A stretch of 64,000 bases of DNA from Jiangella sp. DSM 45060. Its GTDB lineage: Bacteria > Actinomycetota > Actinomycetes > Jiangellales > Jiangellaceae. The notes beneath the pieces were generated by a model that worked only from the letters and a program-made list of their open reading frames with translations, ran no database searches and had not been told where the DNA came from. This document shows, one piece after another, positions 49,907 to 58,594 of this stretch. The stretch spans positions 1,798,001 to 1,862,000 of the forward strand of contig NZ_LT629771.1 in assembly GCF_900105175.1 (NCBI RefSeq), written 5' to 3'. The position numbers and the translations under genes are program-made. How positions within the stretch are numbered: the stretch's first letter is position 1; the number at the start of each line of letters is the position of its first letter.

Positions 49907-49979
49907 GCGGGCAGACAGTACTGAAACGCACCGACAGTGATGAACCGATTCCGCATCGCGATACCGCTACGCTGATGCG

Positions 49980-50567
49980 GTGCTGTTCCAGAAGCGCTTC
50001 TGGGCGGGCATCGCCGACGGCACGGTGACGCTGGCGTTCCGGCGCTGGGCCCGCCAGCAGGTGCTGCCCGGCCGCCCGTACCGTACGCCGGCCGGCCGCA
50101 TCGAGGTCACCTCGGTCACCGTCGTCGACCCCGCCGCCATCAGCGACGACGACGCCCGCGCCGCCGGTCATCCGGACGCCGCCAGCCTGCTGGCCGACCT
50201 CCCCGGCGACCCCGCCAACCCGACCTACCGCATCGAGTTCCGGCCCGCCACCGACGCCGACCCGCGGGCCGAGCTGGCCGCCGGCGGCGACCTCGAGCCG
50301 GCCGAGATCGCGGAGATCACCAAGCGCCTCGACCGCCTCGACCGCGCGTCGTCCTACGGCGCCTGGACCCGCGAGACGCTCCGGCTCATCGACCAGCATC
50401 CCGAACGCCGGGCCGGCGACCTCGCCGAGCTGGTCGGCCGCGAGCGCGCGCCGTTCAAGCTGGACGTGCGCAAGCTGAAGAACCTCGGGCTGACGCAGAG
50501 CTTCCCGGTCGGCTACCGCATCTCGCCGCGCGGCCGCGCCTATCTCGACGCGACGGCGGACGGCTGA
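49980..50567 (+). CDS. ASCH/PUA-like domain protein
   Basis: Protein of 195 residues with an N-terminal ASCH-type fold: MLFQKRFWAGIADGTVTLAF, RVTYRT-like RPYRTPAGRIEVTSVTVV. The C-terminal half is a winged-helix-like segment (DLAELVGRERAPFKLDVRKL, then GYRISPRGRAYL). Such proteins may bind RNA or modified nucleobases; no experimental role is known to me. GTG lies six bases after TACGCT, so it is likely leaderless, and diverges from azlC. Confidence 0.68.
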   Translation: MLFQKRFWAGIADGTVTLAFRRWARQQVLPGRPYRTPAGRIEVTSVTVVDPAAISDDDARAAGHPDAASLLADLPGDPANPTYRIEFRPATDADPRAELAAGGDLEPAEIAEITKRLDRLDRASSYGAWTRETLRLIDQHPERRAGDLAELVGRERAPFKLDVRKLKNLGLTQSFPVGYRISPRGRAYLDATADG

Positions 50568-50683
50568 CGAGCGGCGCCCCGGCGGCGGAACAGACGCGCC
50601 CGGCGGACGCGCCCCGGCGCACGACGCGGCCCCGACGGCGGGCGGCGACGGCGGGCGGCGACCCGCGGCGGGACGGACGCGCG

Positions 50684-51319
50684 TCAGCGGCGCGGCTGGT
50701 CGGACGGCCCGACGTGGTCGTCGAGCCACCCCTTCAACGGCGCCAGCTCGCGCCACGCCGCCGCGACCCGGGCCGCCGCCGACGGCGTGTGCAGCCAGTC
50801 GGGCGCGCCGGCGTCGGTCCAGCCGACCAGCGCCTTCTGCCGCAGCAGCTCGATGCGCGGGTGGTCGGCGTCGTAGCCGCGCGGCCGGGTCTTCAGCGCC
50901 TCGCCGTCGACGACGTACCCCGCGTCGCGGACGGACTCGACGATCTCCACGAGCGCCGATCCCCTCCGGGAGTCGTCGACGGCGACGCGGTAGCGGGCGA
51001 TCTGGTCGGGCGCCATCTGGTAGTAGCCGACGGCGATGAACAGGCCGGGCGCGCCGACGTGCACGTAGTGGCCGCCGACCACGACGCCCTGGTGCGTCTT
51101 GTACGGCGATTTGTCGGCGGCGAACCGGACGTCGCGGTACGGGCGGAAGAACCGGACGTCGCCGAACTCGGGGGACAGCTCGTCGGCGAGGGCGCGCATG
51201 GGGTCGCGGACGGACTTCTCGTAGACGTGCTTGTGCGCGGCCCAGAACGACTTGGTGTTGTCGTTCTCGAGGTCCTCGTAGAAGTCGAGCGCCTCGACCG
51301 GGATGCCGGTGAACGTCAC
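50684..51319 (-). CDS. DUF2461 family protein
   Basis: Protein of 211 residues of the DUF2461/TIGR02453 family: FYEDLENDNTKSFWAAHKH, FFRPYRDVRFAADKSPYKTH and the aromatic GLFIAVGYYQMAPDQI strand. Function unknown. GTG 51319 overlaps the acetyltransferase stop as GTGA. The frame is open far upstream only as antisense-like sequence. Confidence 0.87.
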   Translation of the reverse strand: MTFTGIPVEALDFYEDLENDNTKSFWAAHKHVYEKSVRDPMRALADELSPEFGDVRFFRPYRDVRFAADKSPYKTHQGVVVGGHYVHVGAPGLFIAVGYYQMAPDQIARYRVAVDDSRRGSALVEIVESVRDAGYVVDGEALKTRPRGYDADHPRIELLRQKALVGWTDAGAPDWLHTPSAAARVAAAWRELAPLKGWLDDHVGPSDQPRR

Positions 51320-51885
51320 GACCCGGCCTCCTCGTCGTCCGAGAGCGACGTGTGCAGCCGCACCTGCCGCAGCGTCGCCGTCCCGTCGCCGGTGAGGTCG
51401 AGCGTGCGGTGCGCGGTGTCGGGCGCCCAGCCGGCCGGTTCGAGGAACCCGCGCAGGGCGTCGTCGCCGACGACCAGCCAGATGCGCGCGCGGGTGAAGC
51501 CGTCGGCGCGCAGGGTGTCGGCGACGGCGGCCAGCAGCCGGGAGCCGTGCCCCTCGCCGAGCGCGGCGGGGTCGACGTGGAACGCGACCACCTCGCCGTC
51601 GCCGGGCTGGGTGTCGGGGTCCTCGGACGGCGCCGTGGCGGCGAACCCGACCACCCGGCCGGCCTCGAGCGCGACGAGCACCCGGTGCCGGGCGGACGGC
51701 GGACGGGTGACGGCCTCGCGCCACGCGGCCGCGAACGTCGGGGCGTCGACGTCGGCCAGCAGGGCCGCCGGCAACAGGGGGGCGTAGGAGGCCGTCCACG
51801 CCCGGGCCTGCACGGCGCCGATGGCGTCGGTGTCGGCGGCCCAGGCGAGACGGACGGAACGATCGGCGACGGGCTGCTCGGACAC
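51316..51885 (-). CDS. GNAT-family N-acetyltransferase
   Basis: Acetyltransferase of 189 residues. Acetyl-CoA loop region VAFHVDPAALGEGHGSRLLAAV and final strand-helix LVVGDDALRGFLEPAGW are typical. The message probably starts at its GTG because TATCGT ends seven bases upstream, inside the 3' end of the nitric oxide synthase. Operon with DUF2461. Substrate unknown. Confidence 0.86.
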   Translation of the reverse strand: MSEQPVADRSVRLAWAADTDAIGAVQARAWTASYAPLLPAALLADVDAPTFAAAWREAVTRPPSARHRVLVALEAGRVVGFAATAPSEDPDTQPGDGEVVAFHVDPAALGEGHGSRLLAAVADTLRADGFTRARIWLVVGDDALRGFLEPAGWAPDTAHRTLDLTGDGTATLRQVRLHTSLSDDEEAGS

Positions 51886-51890
51886 CCGTC

Positions 51891-53090
51891 CTACGATACG
51901 ACCCGGCTACGCGCCGTCTGCGCGTGGTGGGGGCACCCGGCCGGCGCGTCGTCGTGCTGCGGTGGCGTCCAGCCGGGGCTGGGCAGGAAACCGGGCAGCG
52001 CCGTGGAGTCGTCGTAGTAGCGGTGATAGACGGGCGACGTCGTGCCGGACATCGGCGGGACGACCCACGACCACTCGGCGCGCGGGGTGCGTCCGGCCCG
52101 CTCCTCCTTGGCGACGAACCGCATGAACAGCTCGGACTCGTGGTGGTGGTCGGCGATCTTCACGCCGGCGGCGTCGAACGAGTGCAGCACCGCGCGGTTG
52201 ATCTCGACGAGGACGCGGTCCTTCCACAGCGTCCGCACGTCGTCGACGTCCAGCCCGAGCAACCGGCCGACCTGCGTCATGCGGTCGTACCGATCGGCGT
52301 CGACGAGGTTGCGCGAGCCGATCTCCGTCCCCATGTACCAGCCGTTGAACGGCGCCGTCCGGTAGGTGATGCCGCCGATGCGCAGCGGCATCGACGAGAT
52401 CGCGGGGACGGCGTGCCAGCGCAGGTCGAGCTCGGCGAACCACGGGAACTCCGGGTGCGTGAGAGGTACCTCGAGGACGGCGTCGCCGGGGATGTCGAAC
52501 AGCCGGACGCCGTCCTCGGGGGTCTCGATGGCCAGCGGGAGCACGTCGAAGTCGGTGCCCTTGCCCGACCAGCCCAGGCTCTCGGCCCAGCGGGTGAACT
52601 CGGCCTGTGCGGGGTCGCCGATGACGGAGTCGAGGCCCTGGTAGCCCGCGTACCGGATCAGCTGGGCGTTGTGCAGCCGCGGCGCCGGCCGGCCGGGCTG
52701 ATCGGGCGCGAACAGCGTCAGGACCGGCCGGATACGCCCGCCGTTCGTGGCGACTCGCAGGTGCTCGACGCACTCGGCGGCGACGCCGTCGGCGGTGCGG
52801 ACGTCGCGGCGGTCGCGGACGATCAGGCTGCGCCAGTAGAGCCGGCCGATGCAGCGGTTGGCGTTGCGCCAGGCCACCTGCGCGCCGAACTCCAGTTCGT
52901 CGGTGGTGTGACTGAACATGCCGCGCCGGCCGAACTCGACCAGCGCCTCGCTGAACCGCTCGTCGGGATCGGGGGCGTGTGGGTTCTCGGCCGCGTGCTG
53001 CCGGAAGAACGCCTCGGCTTCGCTGAGGTCGACGGAGTGGATCGGAACGTCTGGAAGGCCCGGATGGTGGTGCGTCCCATCGGTCGTCAC
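51891..53090 (-). CDS. nos: Bacterial nitric oxide synthase (oxygenase only)
   Basis: Makes NO and citrulline from arginine with heme, O2 and a pterin or tetrahydrofolate; 399 residues, an oxygenase domain without fused reductase. Heme-thiolate cysteine 80 in WRNANRCIGRLYW; arginine-binding glutamate 256 in GWYMGTEIGSR; the tryptophan 342 stretch SWVVPPMSGTTSPVYHRYYD forms the pterin site. The N-terminal hook is short; a GCPHH C-terminus adds a Cys/His pair. GTG 53090 is set by GGAGGAG nine bases upstream; an earlier in-frame start at 53138 would add 16 residues. No dedicated reductase is nearby. Possible roles: oxidative-stress defence or nitration chemistry. Confidence 0.94.
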   Translation of the reverse strand: MTTDGTHHHPGLPDVPIHSVDLSEAEAFFRQHAAENPHAPDPDERFSEALVEFGRRGMFSHTTDELEFGAQVAWRNANRCIGRLYWRSLIVRDRRDVRTADGVAAECVEHLRVATNGGRIRPVLTLFAPDQPGRPAPRLHNAQLIRYAGYQGLDSVIGDPAQAEFTRWAESLGWSGKGTDFDVLPLAIETPEDGVRLFDIPGDAVLEVPLTHPEFPWFAELDLRWHAVPAISSMPLRIGGITYRTAPFNGWYMGTEIGSRNLVDADRYDRMTQVGRLLGLDVDDVRTLWKDRVLVEINRAVLHSFDAAGVKIADHHHESELFMRFVAKEERAGRTPRAEWSWVVPPMSGTTSPVYHRYYDDSTALPGFLPSPGWTPPQHDDAPAGCPHHAQTARSRVVS

Positions 53091-53452
53091 AGGGTCAGCT
53101 CCTCCGCTGTCGCGGTCACAGGTGGCGGGTACCGGCATCCAGATGCGGACATTTCCGGCAAGTCGCCCCGAACATGATCATCGTGCCGTGAAAATGACGC
53201 ACCGTCACGAATGATCTCAGAAGGCGGACGGCGTCGTCCGGTGATCGGCAGAATCCGCCGAAGTCGGGCCTTATCGGGTGGGTTCGGCTATCGGTGCTGG
53301 TCAGGTGGGTTGACGGTGCGCGCGCGGCGCGGTGACCAGGGGCGGACCCGCCCGCGCGGGGTCCCTGCCGACCGTCACGCTGCGTGACGACGTGTGACGG
53401 GCGCGGAGAAAACCGGTGGACCGCCGCGGCCGGCGCCCGTTAGTCATGGGGG
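53091..53452. other. Divergent intergenic region with palindromes
   Basis: Between the NOS gene and the plus-strand unknown gene. Two palindromes are visible: TGACGCACCGTCA (53195-53207) and CGTCACGCTGCGTGACG (53373-53389), which share TGACG/CGTCA half-sites and could bind one regulator; ATGATCAT is at 53174-53181. No gene seen. Confidence 0.5.
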
Positions 53453-54961
53453 ATGACGGAGAGCGGATCGCGCGCGGCGCTCGACCGCGTCGTGCGGCGG
53501 GCCGGCGGCGCGAGCGTGTTCGAGGCGCTGGTGTCGCTGCCCGGATCGGACCTGACGACGCTGCAGCTCGAGCTCATGCGGCGGCGGGCGGCCGCGCTGT
53601 CGCCGGCGTCGGTGCTGGAGCGGTATCGGCGCGACCGGTTCACCGCGCCGTCGCCGCTGCCGTTCGCCGCGTTGCGCCGGGTGGAGGACGTGCTGCTGGA
53701 CGCGCTGGCGGCGCGGCCGGAGCCGGTCGAGGTGCTGACGCCGGCCCCGCTGGCGCCGCTCGGCACCCACTCCGTGCTGGCGACGGTCGACCAGAACAAG
53801 GTGGTGTCGACGGTCCGCGGAACGGATGTCGCGGCCGACCCGACCAACGGGCTGGCTCTCGAGGCGGCGGTCCGGCGACAGGACGCGCAGCGGGCGGCGA
53901 CAGTTGCTGGCGAGGCTGCTGGTTCTGACGTGACTGATGGGGTCGGCGCTGGTGGACTCGGCAGTGGTGGGGCCGGCGCTGGCGGAGTGGCGGCTGGTGG
54001 TGCGGAGGGCGTTGATAGGGCCGGCGCTGGCGGAGTGGCGGCTGGAGGTGCGGAGGACGTTGATAGGGCCGGCGCTGGCGGAGTGGCGGCTGGAGGTGCG
54101 GAGGGCGTTGATAGGGCTGGCGCTGGCGGAGTGGCGGCTGGTGGTGCGGGGCTTGCCGGGGCGGCCGGCGTTGGTGGAGCCGACCCTGCGGCGGCAGGCG
54201 GCGTCGTCCGGGAGGGCAGCGGGCCGCTGGCGGGGGTGGTGCGGCTGGCGGCGATCCAGCGGGTCGTGCGCGCCCAGTACGTCGCCGGTCCGGCGATGTT
54301 CGCGCACTTCTCGCTGTTCGCCCAGGTCACCGCGGGTCGCGACGTCGGCGGGCTGGGGTTCGAGCGGGCCGCGCTGGCCGAGCAGCTGGCCGTCGTCACG
54401 GGGGCGTTGCCGCGGCTCGGCGCGGAGGAGGTGGAGGTGCGGCTGACCGTGCTCGATCCGCGGTTCGCGCCGGTCGCCGACGCGATCGTGGCGGCGGCCG
54501 TCGGTGACGTGACGGCGCCCGGCGGCGCGGTGGCCGAGGATGGCTTCGCGGCGACCGGCGGCAACCCGGCAGGCAACCCCGGCGGCGATCGAGCCGGCGA
54601 CCTCGGCGGCCCGGCCGGTGACCCCGGCGGCGTTCGGGCCGGCGACGCCGGTGGCTCGGCCGGCGACCCCGGCGGCCCGGCCCACGACCTCCCCGGCGAC
54701 GCCGGCGACGCGGCCGGCGACGGTAGCGGCGACCTGGCGGGCGTTCCGGTGCGGGCGGTGCTGAACCCGGACCGGCCCAGTGGGCGCGGCTATTACGAGG
54801 GTCTGTGCTTCAAGGTCATGGCCCGGCTGGGCGGCGAGTGGGCCGAGGTCGGCGACGGCGGGTTCACGGGCTGGACGCGGGACCTGCTCAGCAACGGGAA
54901 GGAGCGCCTGCTGATCAGCGGCCTCGGCATCGACCGGCTGGCGGCGTCGGCGACCCCGTGA
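53453..54961 (+). CDS. Unknown protein, class II aaRS-like ends, with glycine-rich repeats
   Basis: Protein of 502 residues, not recognised with certainty. The ordered parts are 1-145 (PLGTHSVLATVDQNKVVSTV region), about 245-350 (LAAIQRVVRAQYVAGPAMFAH region) and 440-502 (GYYEGLCFKVMARLGG, then KERLLISGLGIDRLA), whose last motif resembles the class II synthetase/HisZ fold. Between them are a 16-residue Gly/Ala repeat (AGAGGVAAGGAEGVDR, four units) and an Asp/Gly/Ala stretch (GDPGG-type). Antisense frames are also open, as usual at this GC. It directly precedes paaABCDE but has its own direction and no overlap. Confidence 0.55.
   Translation: MTESGSRAALDRVVRRAGGASVFEALVSLPGSDLTTLQLELMRRRAAALSPASVLERYRRDRFTAPSPLPFAALRRVEDVLLDALAARPEPVEVLTPAPLAPLGTHSVLATVDQNKVVSTVRGTDVAADPTNGLALEAAVRRQDAQRAATVAGEAAGSDVTDGVGAGGLGSGGAGAGGVAAGGAEGVDRAGAGGVAAGGAEDVDRAGAGGVAAGGAEGVDRAGAGGVAAGGAGLAGAAGVGGADPAAAGGVVREGSGPLAGVVRLAAIQRVVRAQYVAGPAMFAHFSLFAQVTAGRDVGGLGFERAALAEQLAVVTGALPRLGAEEVEVRLTVLDPRFAPVADAIVAAAVGDVTAPGGAVAEDGFAATGGNPAGNPGGDRAGDLGGPAGDPGGVRAGDAGGSAGDPGGPAHDLPGDAGDAAGDGSGDLAGVPVRAVLNPDRPSGRGYYEGLCFKVMARLGGEWAEVGDGGFTGWTRDLLSNGKERLLISGLGIDRLAASATP
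53971..54162. repeat. 48-bp in-frame minisatellite inside the preceding gene
   Basis: Units starting GGCCGGCGCTGGCGGAGTGG occur at 53971, 54019, 54067 and (with one change) 54115, exactly 48 bp apart and nearly identical. The period is 16 codons, so copy number changes keep the frame. Confidence 0.9.
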
Positions 54962-54994
54962 TCCGGGCGCACAGTCGCCCGTGACGCGTCAATG

Positions 54995-55049
54995 GTGTTA
55001 CACAAACACAGCAGGAATGCTGGACAGGTGTCACATCCGCACCTAGCCT
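54995..55049 (+). promoter_or_regulatory. paa operon promoter with paired TGTNACA sites
   Basis: TAGCCT (55044-55049) ends six bases before the paaA ATG. Two related sites, GTGTTACAC (54995-55003, perfect palindrome) and GTGTCACAT (55028-55036), lie 33 bp apart upstream of it, about three helical turns. They are candidate binding sites for a phenylacetyl-CoA-responsive regulator, which is not encoded in the window. Confidence 0.55.
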
Positions 55050-55055
55050 GGAACC

Positions 55056-56039
55056 ATGGCGCCCACCGACCAGACGTCCGGCGACACGTCCGGCCACACT
55101 GACGACCGCGAGGCGGCGTTCTACGCGATCGTCGACTCCGACGGGCGCATCGAGCCGCGCGACGACATGCCCGAGGCGTACCGGAAGACGCTGGTCCGGC
55201 AGATCGCCCAGCACGCGCACTCCGAGATCATCGGCATGCAGCCGGAGGGCAACTGGATCAGCCGCGCGCCGAGCCTGCGCCGCAAGGCGATCCTGCTGGC
55301 CAAGGTCCAGGACGAGGCCGGCCACGGCCTGTACCTGTACGCGGCTGCCGAGACCCTCGGCACGAGCCGCGACCAGCTCCTGGACAAACTGCACACGCGG
55401 AAGCAGAAGTACTCGTCGATCTTCAACTACCCGACGCTGACGTGGGCGGACGTGGGCGCGATCGGCTGGCTGGTCGACGGGGCGGCCATCACGAACCAGG
55501 TGCCGCTGACGCGGTGCTCGTACGGCCCGTACGCCCGGGCGATGGTCCGCATCTGCAAGGAGGAGTCGTTCCACCAGCGGCAGGGCTTCGAGTCGCTGCT
55601 GACGCTCACCCGCGGCAGCGAGGCGCAGAAGGCGATGGCCCAGGACGCGCTGGACCGGTGGTGGTACCCGAGCCTGGCCATGTTCGGCCCGCCCGACACC
55701 GGTGAGCGGGCGTCCGGCGGCCACACCGAGCAGTCCATGCGGTGGGGCATCAAGCGGTTCAGCAACGACGAGCTGCGGCAGCGCTTCGTCGACATGACGG
55801 TGCCGCAGTCCGAGGTGCTGGGGCTGACCATCCCCGACCCGGACCTGCGCTGGAACGACGAGCGCGGCCACTACGACTTCACCCAGCCCGACTACGACGA
55901 GCTGTTCCGCGTCATCAAGGGCGACGGCCCGTGCAACGAGCAGCGGCTGCGGCACCGCGTCACAGCGCACGAGGACGGCGCCTGGGTGCGCGAGGCGGCC
56001 GCGGCGTACGCGCGCAAGCGACAGGAGAAGGCGGCATGA
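55056..56039 (+). CDS. paaA: Phenylacetyl-CoA epoxidase subunit PaaA (catalytic)
   Basis: Di-iron subunit of the multicomponent epoxidase that makes ring-1,2-epoxyphenylacetyl-CoA; 327 residues. Iron ligands are in helices [24 protein letters not shown] and [30 protein letters not shown] near the C-terminus is typical. ATG 55056 lies six bases after TAGCCT (leaderless). First gene of paaABCDE, all joined by four-base overlaps. Downstream pathway genes (paaG, paaZ, paaJ, paaK) are not in the window. Confidence 0.97.
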   Translation: MAPTDQTSGDTSGHTDDREAAFYAIVDSDGRIEPRDDMPEAYRKTLVRQIAQHAHSEIIGMQPEGNWISRAPSLRRKAILLAKVQDEAGHGLYLYAAAETLGTSRDQLLDKLHTRKQKYSSIFNYPTLTWADVGAIGWLVDGAAITNQVPLTRCSYGPYARAMVRICKEESFHQRQGFESLLTLTRGSEAQKAMAQDALDRWWYPSLAMFGPPDTGERASGGHTEQSMRWGIKRFSNDELRQRFVDMTVPQSEVLGLTIPDPDLRWNDERGHYDFTQPDYDELFRVIKGDGPCNEQRLRHRVTAHEDGAWVREAAAAYARKRQEKAA

Positions 56040-56317
56040 GCGAGTGGCCACTCTGGGAGGTCTTCGTCCGGGCCAGGCGCGGCCTGTCGCACAACCACGT
56101 CGGCAGCCTGCACGCGCCCGACGCCGCCATGGCGGTGCGCAACGCCCGCGACGTCTACACGCGGCGCGGCGAGGGCGTCTCGATCTGGGTGGTGCCGTCC
56201 GACCAGATCACGGCGAGCAGTCCGGACGAGAAGGACGCGTTCTTCGACCCCGCCGCCGACAAGGTCTACCGGCACCCGACGTTCTACGAGGTGCCGGCGG
56301 AGGCGAAGCACCTGTGA
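56036..56317 (+). CDS. paaB: Phenylacetyl-CoA epoxidase subunit PaaB
   Basis: Small structural subunit of the epoxidase, 93 residues. Starts [20 protein letters not shown] and contains [20 protein letters not shown], both family features; WVVPSDQI closes. ATG overlaps the paaA stop (ATGA) with AGGAG ten bases upstream. Confidence 0.96.
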   Translation: MSEWPLWEVFVRARRGLSHNHVGSLHAPDAAMAVRNARDVYTRRGEGVSIWVVPSDQITASSPDEKDAFFDPAADKVYRHPTFYEVPAEAKHL

Positions 56318-57033
56318 GGGAGCGGTACGCCCTGGCGCTCGGCGACGACGCCCTGGTCCTGGCGCAGCGACTGGGGGAGTGGGTGGCCCGCGCGCCGGAG
56401 CTGGAGGAGGACGTCGCGCTGGCGAACATCGCGCTCGACCTGCTCGGCCAGGCCCGCACCCTGCTGACGTACGCGGGCGAGCTGGAGGGTCGGGGCCGGG
56501 ACGAGGACGCGCTCGCGTACTGGCGCGACGACCGCGAGTTCCGCAACGTGCTGCTGGTCGAGCTGCCCAACGGCGACTTCGCGGTGACGATGGCCCGCCA
56601 GCTGGTCTTCGCCGCCTACCAGTACGAGCTGTACGACCACCTGCGCGCCGGCGCCGACGACACGCTGGCCGCCATCGCGGGGAAGGCGGTGAAGGAGGTC
56701 CGCTACCACCGCGACCACGCCACCCAGTGGGTGCTCCGCCTCGGCGACGGGACGGACGAGAGCCGCCGCCGCATGGTCGCCGGCCTCGAGACCGTCTGGC
56801 CGTACACCGACGAGCTGTTCGAGCCGTTCGACGGCGCCGGCGTCGACCCCGCGGCGCTGCGCGAGCCGTGGACGGCGTACGTGCACGGCGTGCTGGCCGA
56901 GGCCGGCCTGGACGTGCCGGAGGTGACCGCCCCGAGAGGCGGCGGCCGCGTCGGCCTGCACACCGAGCACCTCGGCTACCTGCTGGCCGAGCTGCAGCAT
57001 CTGCACCGCTCCCACCCGGGGGTGACGTGGTGA
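56314..57033 (+). CDS. paaC: Phenylacetyl-CoA epoxidase subunit PaaC
   Basis: Structural partner of PaaA, same fold without the full di-iron site; 239 residues. LGDDALVLAQRLGEWVARAP at the start, then EEDVALANIALDLLGQART and KAVKEVRYHRDHATQWVLRL. GTG 56314 overlaps the paaB stop as GTGA. Ends LHTEHLGYLLAELQHLHRSH. Confidence 0.96.
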   Translation: MRERYALALGDDALVLAQRLGEWVARAPELEEDVALANIALDLLGQARTLLTYAGELEGRGRDEDALAYWRDDREFRNVLLVELPNGDFAVTMARQLVFAAYQYELYDHLRAGADDTLAAIAGKAVKEVRYHRDHATQWVLRLGDGTDESRRRMVAGLETVWPYTDELFEPFDGAGVDPAALREPWTAYVHGVLAEAGLDVPEVTAPRGGGRVGLHTEHLGYLLAELQHLHRSHPGVTW

Positions 57034-57500
57034 GCGCCGTCCGCGAGATCGTCGCCGCCGTCGCGGACCCGGAGCTGCCGGTCGTGACGATCGAGCAGCT
57101 CGGCATCCTGCGCGACGTCCGCGTCGACGACACCGGCGTCGTCACCGTCGACATCACGCCGACGTACTCCGGCTGTCCGGCGATGGACGCCATCCGCGCC
57201 GACATCGCCGCCGCGCTGGCCGGTGAGGGCATCGACGACGTCGAGGTGCGGACGGTGCTGGCGCCGGCCTGGACCACCGACTGGATCACCCCCGACGGCC
57301 GCGCCGCCCTGGAGGAACACGGCATCGCGCCGCCCGGCCCCGCGCAGGGCACCGTCACGACGCTCACCCTCTCCGTCCGCTGCCCGCACTGCGGCTCCCC
57401 GGACACCCGCGAGCTGGCCCGGTTCGGCTCGACGGCGTGCAAGGCGCTCTGGGCCTGCCGGGCCTGCCAGGAGCCGTTCGACCACGTGAAGGCGCTATGA
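57030..57500 (+). CDS. paaD: PaaD-family protein (DUF59 plus C-terminal cysteines)
   Basis: Needed for epoxidase activity, thought to help assemble Fe-S or di-iron centres; 156 residues. N-terminal DUF59 (VADPELPVVTIEQLGILRDV, then PTYSGCPAMDAI with a conserved cysteine), then a zinc-ribbon-like C-terminus CPHCGS...CRACQEPF with four cysteines. GTGA overlap with paaC. Confidence 0.94.
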   Translation: MSAVREIVAAVADPELPVVTIEQLGILRDVRVDDTGVVTVDITPTYSGCPAMDAIRADIAAALAGEGIDDVEVRTVLAPAWTTDWITPDGRAALEEHGIAPPGPAQGTVTTLTLSVRCPHCGSPDTRELARFGSTACKALWACRACQEPFDHVKAL

Positions 57501-58594
57501 CGACGACCACCGCGGCGCCGCGCGCCAGACGGCACTCCGTCACCCACCGGCTGCGCGTCGCCGCCGTCGACCGCCTGACCGACGACGCCGTCGCGGTCAC
57601 GTTCGCCGTGCCGGCCGAGCTGGCCGCCGACTACGAGTTCGACGCCGGTCAGCACGTCAACGTCGAACTGCCCGGAGGCGACGGCGTGCGGCGCAGCTAC
57701 TCGATCTGCTCACCGGCCGGGTCGGGCGTGCTGCGCATCGCGGTGAAGCGCATCCCCGGCGGCGCGTTCTCGTCGCACGCCCTGGAGACGCTGGCGGCCG
57801 GCGACGAGGTCGACGTCATGACGCCGGCCGGTCGGTTCACGCCGGCCTTCGCGCCGGACCACGCGAAGCACTACGCGCTGGTCGCGGCCGGCAGCGGCAT
57901 CACGCCGGTGCTGTCGATCGTCGCGACGGCGCTCGACACCGAGCCGGGCAGCCGGGTCACGCTGCTCTACGGCAACCGGACGTCGTCGTCGGTGATGTTC
58001 CTGGACGAGCTGGCCGACCTCAAGGATCGCCACCCCGGCCGGCTGCAGCTCGTGCACGTGCTGTCCCGGGAGCCCGGGTCGACCGAGCTGCTGTCGGGCC
58101 GGCTGGACGGCGACCGCCTCGGCCGGGTGCTCGACACCCTGGTGCCGCCTGACACCGTCGACGACTGGTACCTGTGCGGCCCGTACGAGCTCATCACGAC
58201 CGCCCGCGAGGTGCTGGCCGCCCGCGGCGTCGACCGCGCGCACGTCCACGCCGAGCTCTACCACGTCGGTGACCCGCCGCCGGCCATCGTCGAAGAGGCC
58301 CGTCAGCAGGCCGTCACCTGCGCCGTCACCGCCTCGCTGGACGGCCGCCGCACCGAGGTCACCGTCGACGACCCGGACGAGACCGTGCTCGAGGCCGTGC
58401 TCCGGGTCCGCAACGACGCGCCGTTCGCCTGCAAGGGCGGCGTCTGCGGCACCTGCCGGGCGAAGGTGCTCGACGGCGCCGTCACCATGGAGCGCCGCTA
58501 CGCCCTGGAGGACGACGAGATCGCGGCCGGCTACGTCCTCACCTGCCAGTCGCACCCCACCACGCCGACACTGAGCGTCGACTACGACGCCTGA
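57497..58594 (+). CDS. paaE: Phenylacetyl-CoA epoxidase reductase PaaE
   Basis: NAD(P)H reductase supplying electrons to PaaA, 365 residues. FAD-binding RSYSICSPAG near 72, NAD-binding GSGITPVLSI near 132, and a C-terminal plant-type 2Fe-2S domain with CKGGVCGTCRAKV and LTCQ near 350. ATGA overlap with paaD. Its 3' end overlaps the convergent response regulator by 13 bases. Confidence 0.96.
   Translation: MTTTTAAPRARRHSVTHRLRVAAVDRLTDDAVAVTFAVPAELAADYEFDAGQHVNVELPGGDGVRRSYSICSPAGSGVLRIAVKRIPGGAFSSHALETLAAGDEVDVMTPAGRFTPAFAPDHAKHYALVAAGSGITPVLSIVATALDTEPGSRVTLLYGNRTSSSVMFLDELADLKDRHPGRLQLVHVLSREPGSTELLSGRLDGDRLGRVLDTLVPPDTVDDWYLCGPYELITTAREVLAARGVDRAHVHAELYHVGDPPPAIVEEARQQAVTCAVTASLDGRRTEVTVDDPDETVLEAVLRVRNDAPFACKGGVCGTCRAKVLDGAVTMERRYALEDDEIAAGYVLTCQSHPTTPTLSVDYDA

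Noticed and set aside
53440..54685. Minus-strand frames opposite the aaRS-like gene
   Set aside because: They contain only Pro/Ser/Arg-rich translations of repeats with no start signal, while the plus frame has ordered conserved-looking ends.
57437..57500. Longer start for paaE upstream of 57497
   Set aside because: The extra residues read the end of paaD out of frame; the ATGA overlap at 57497 is consistent with the rest of the operon.
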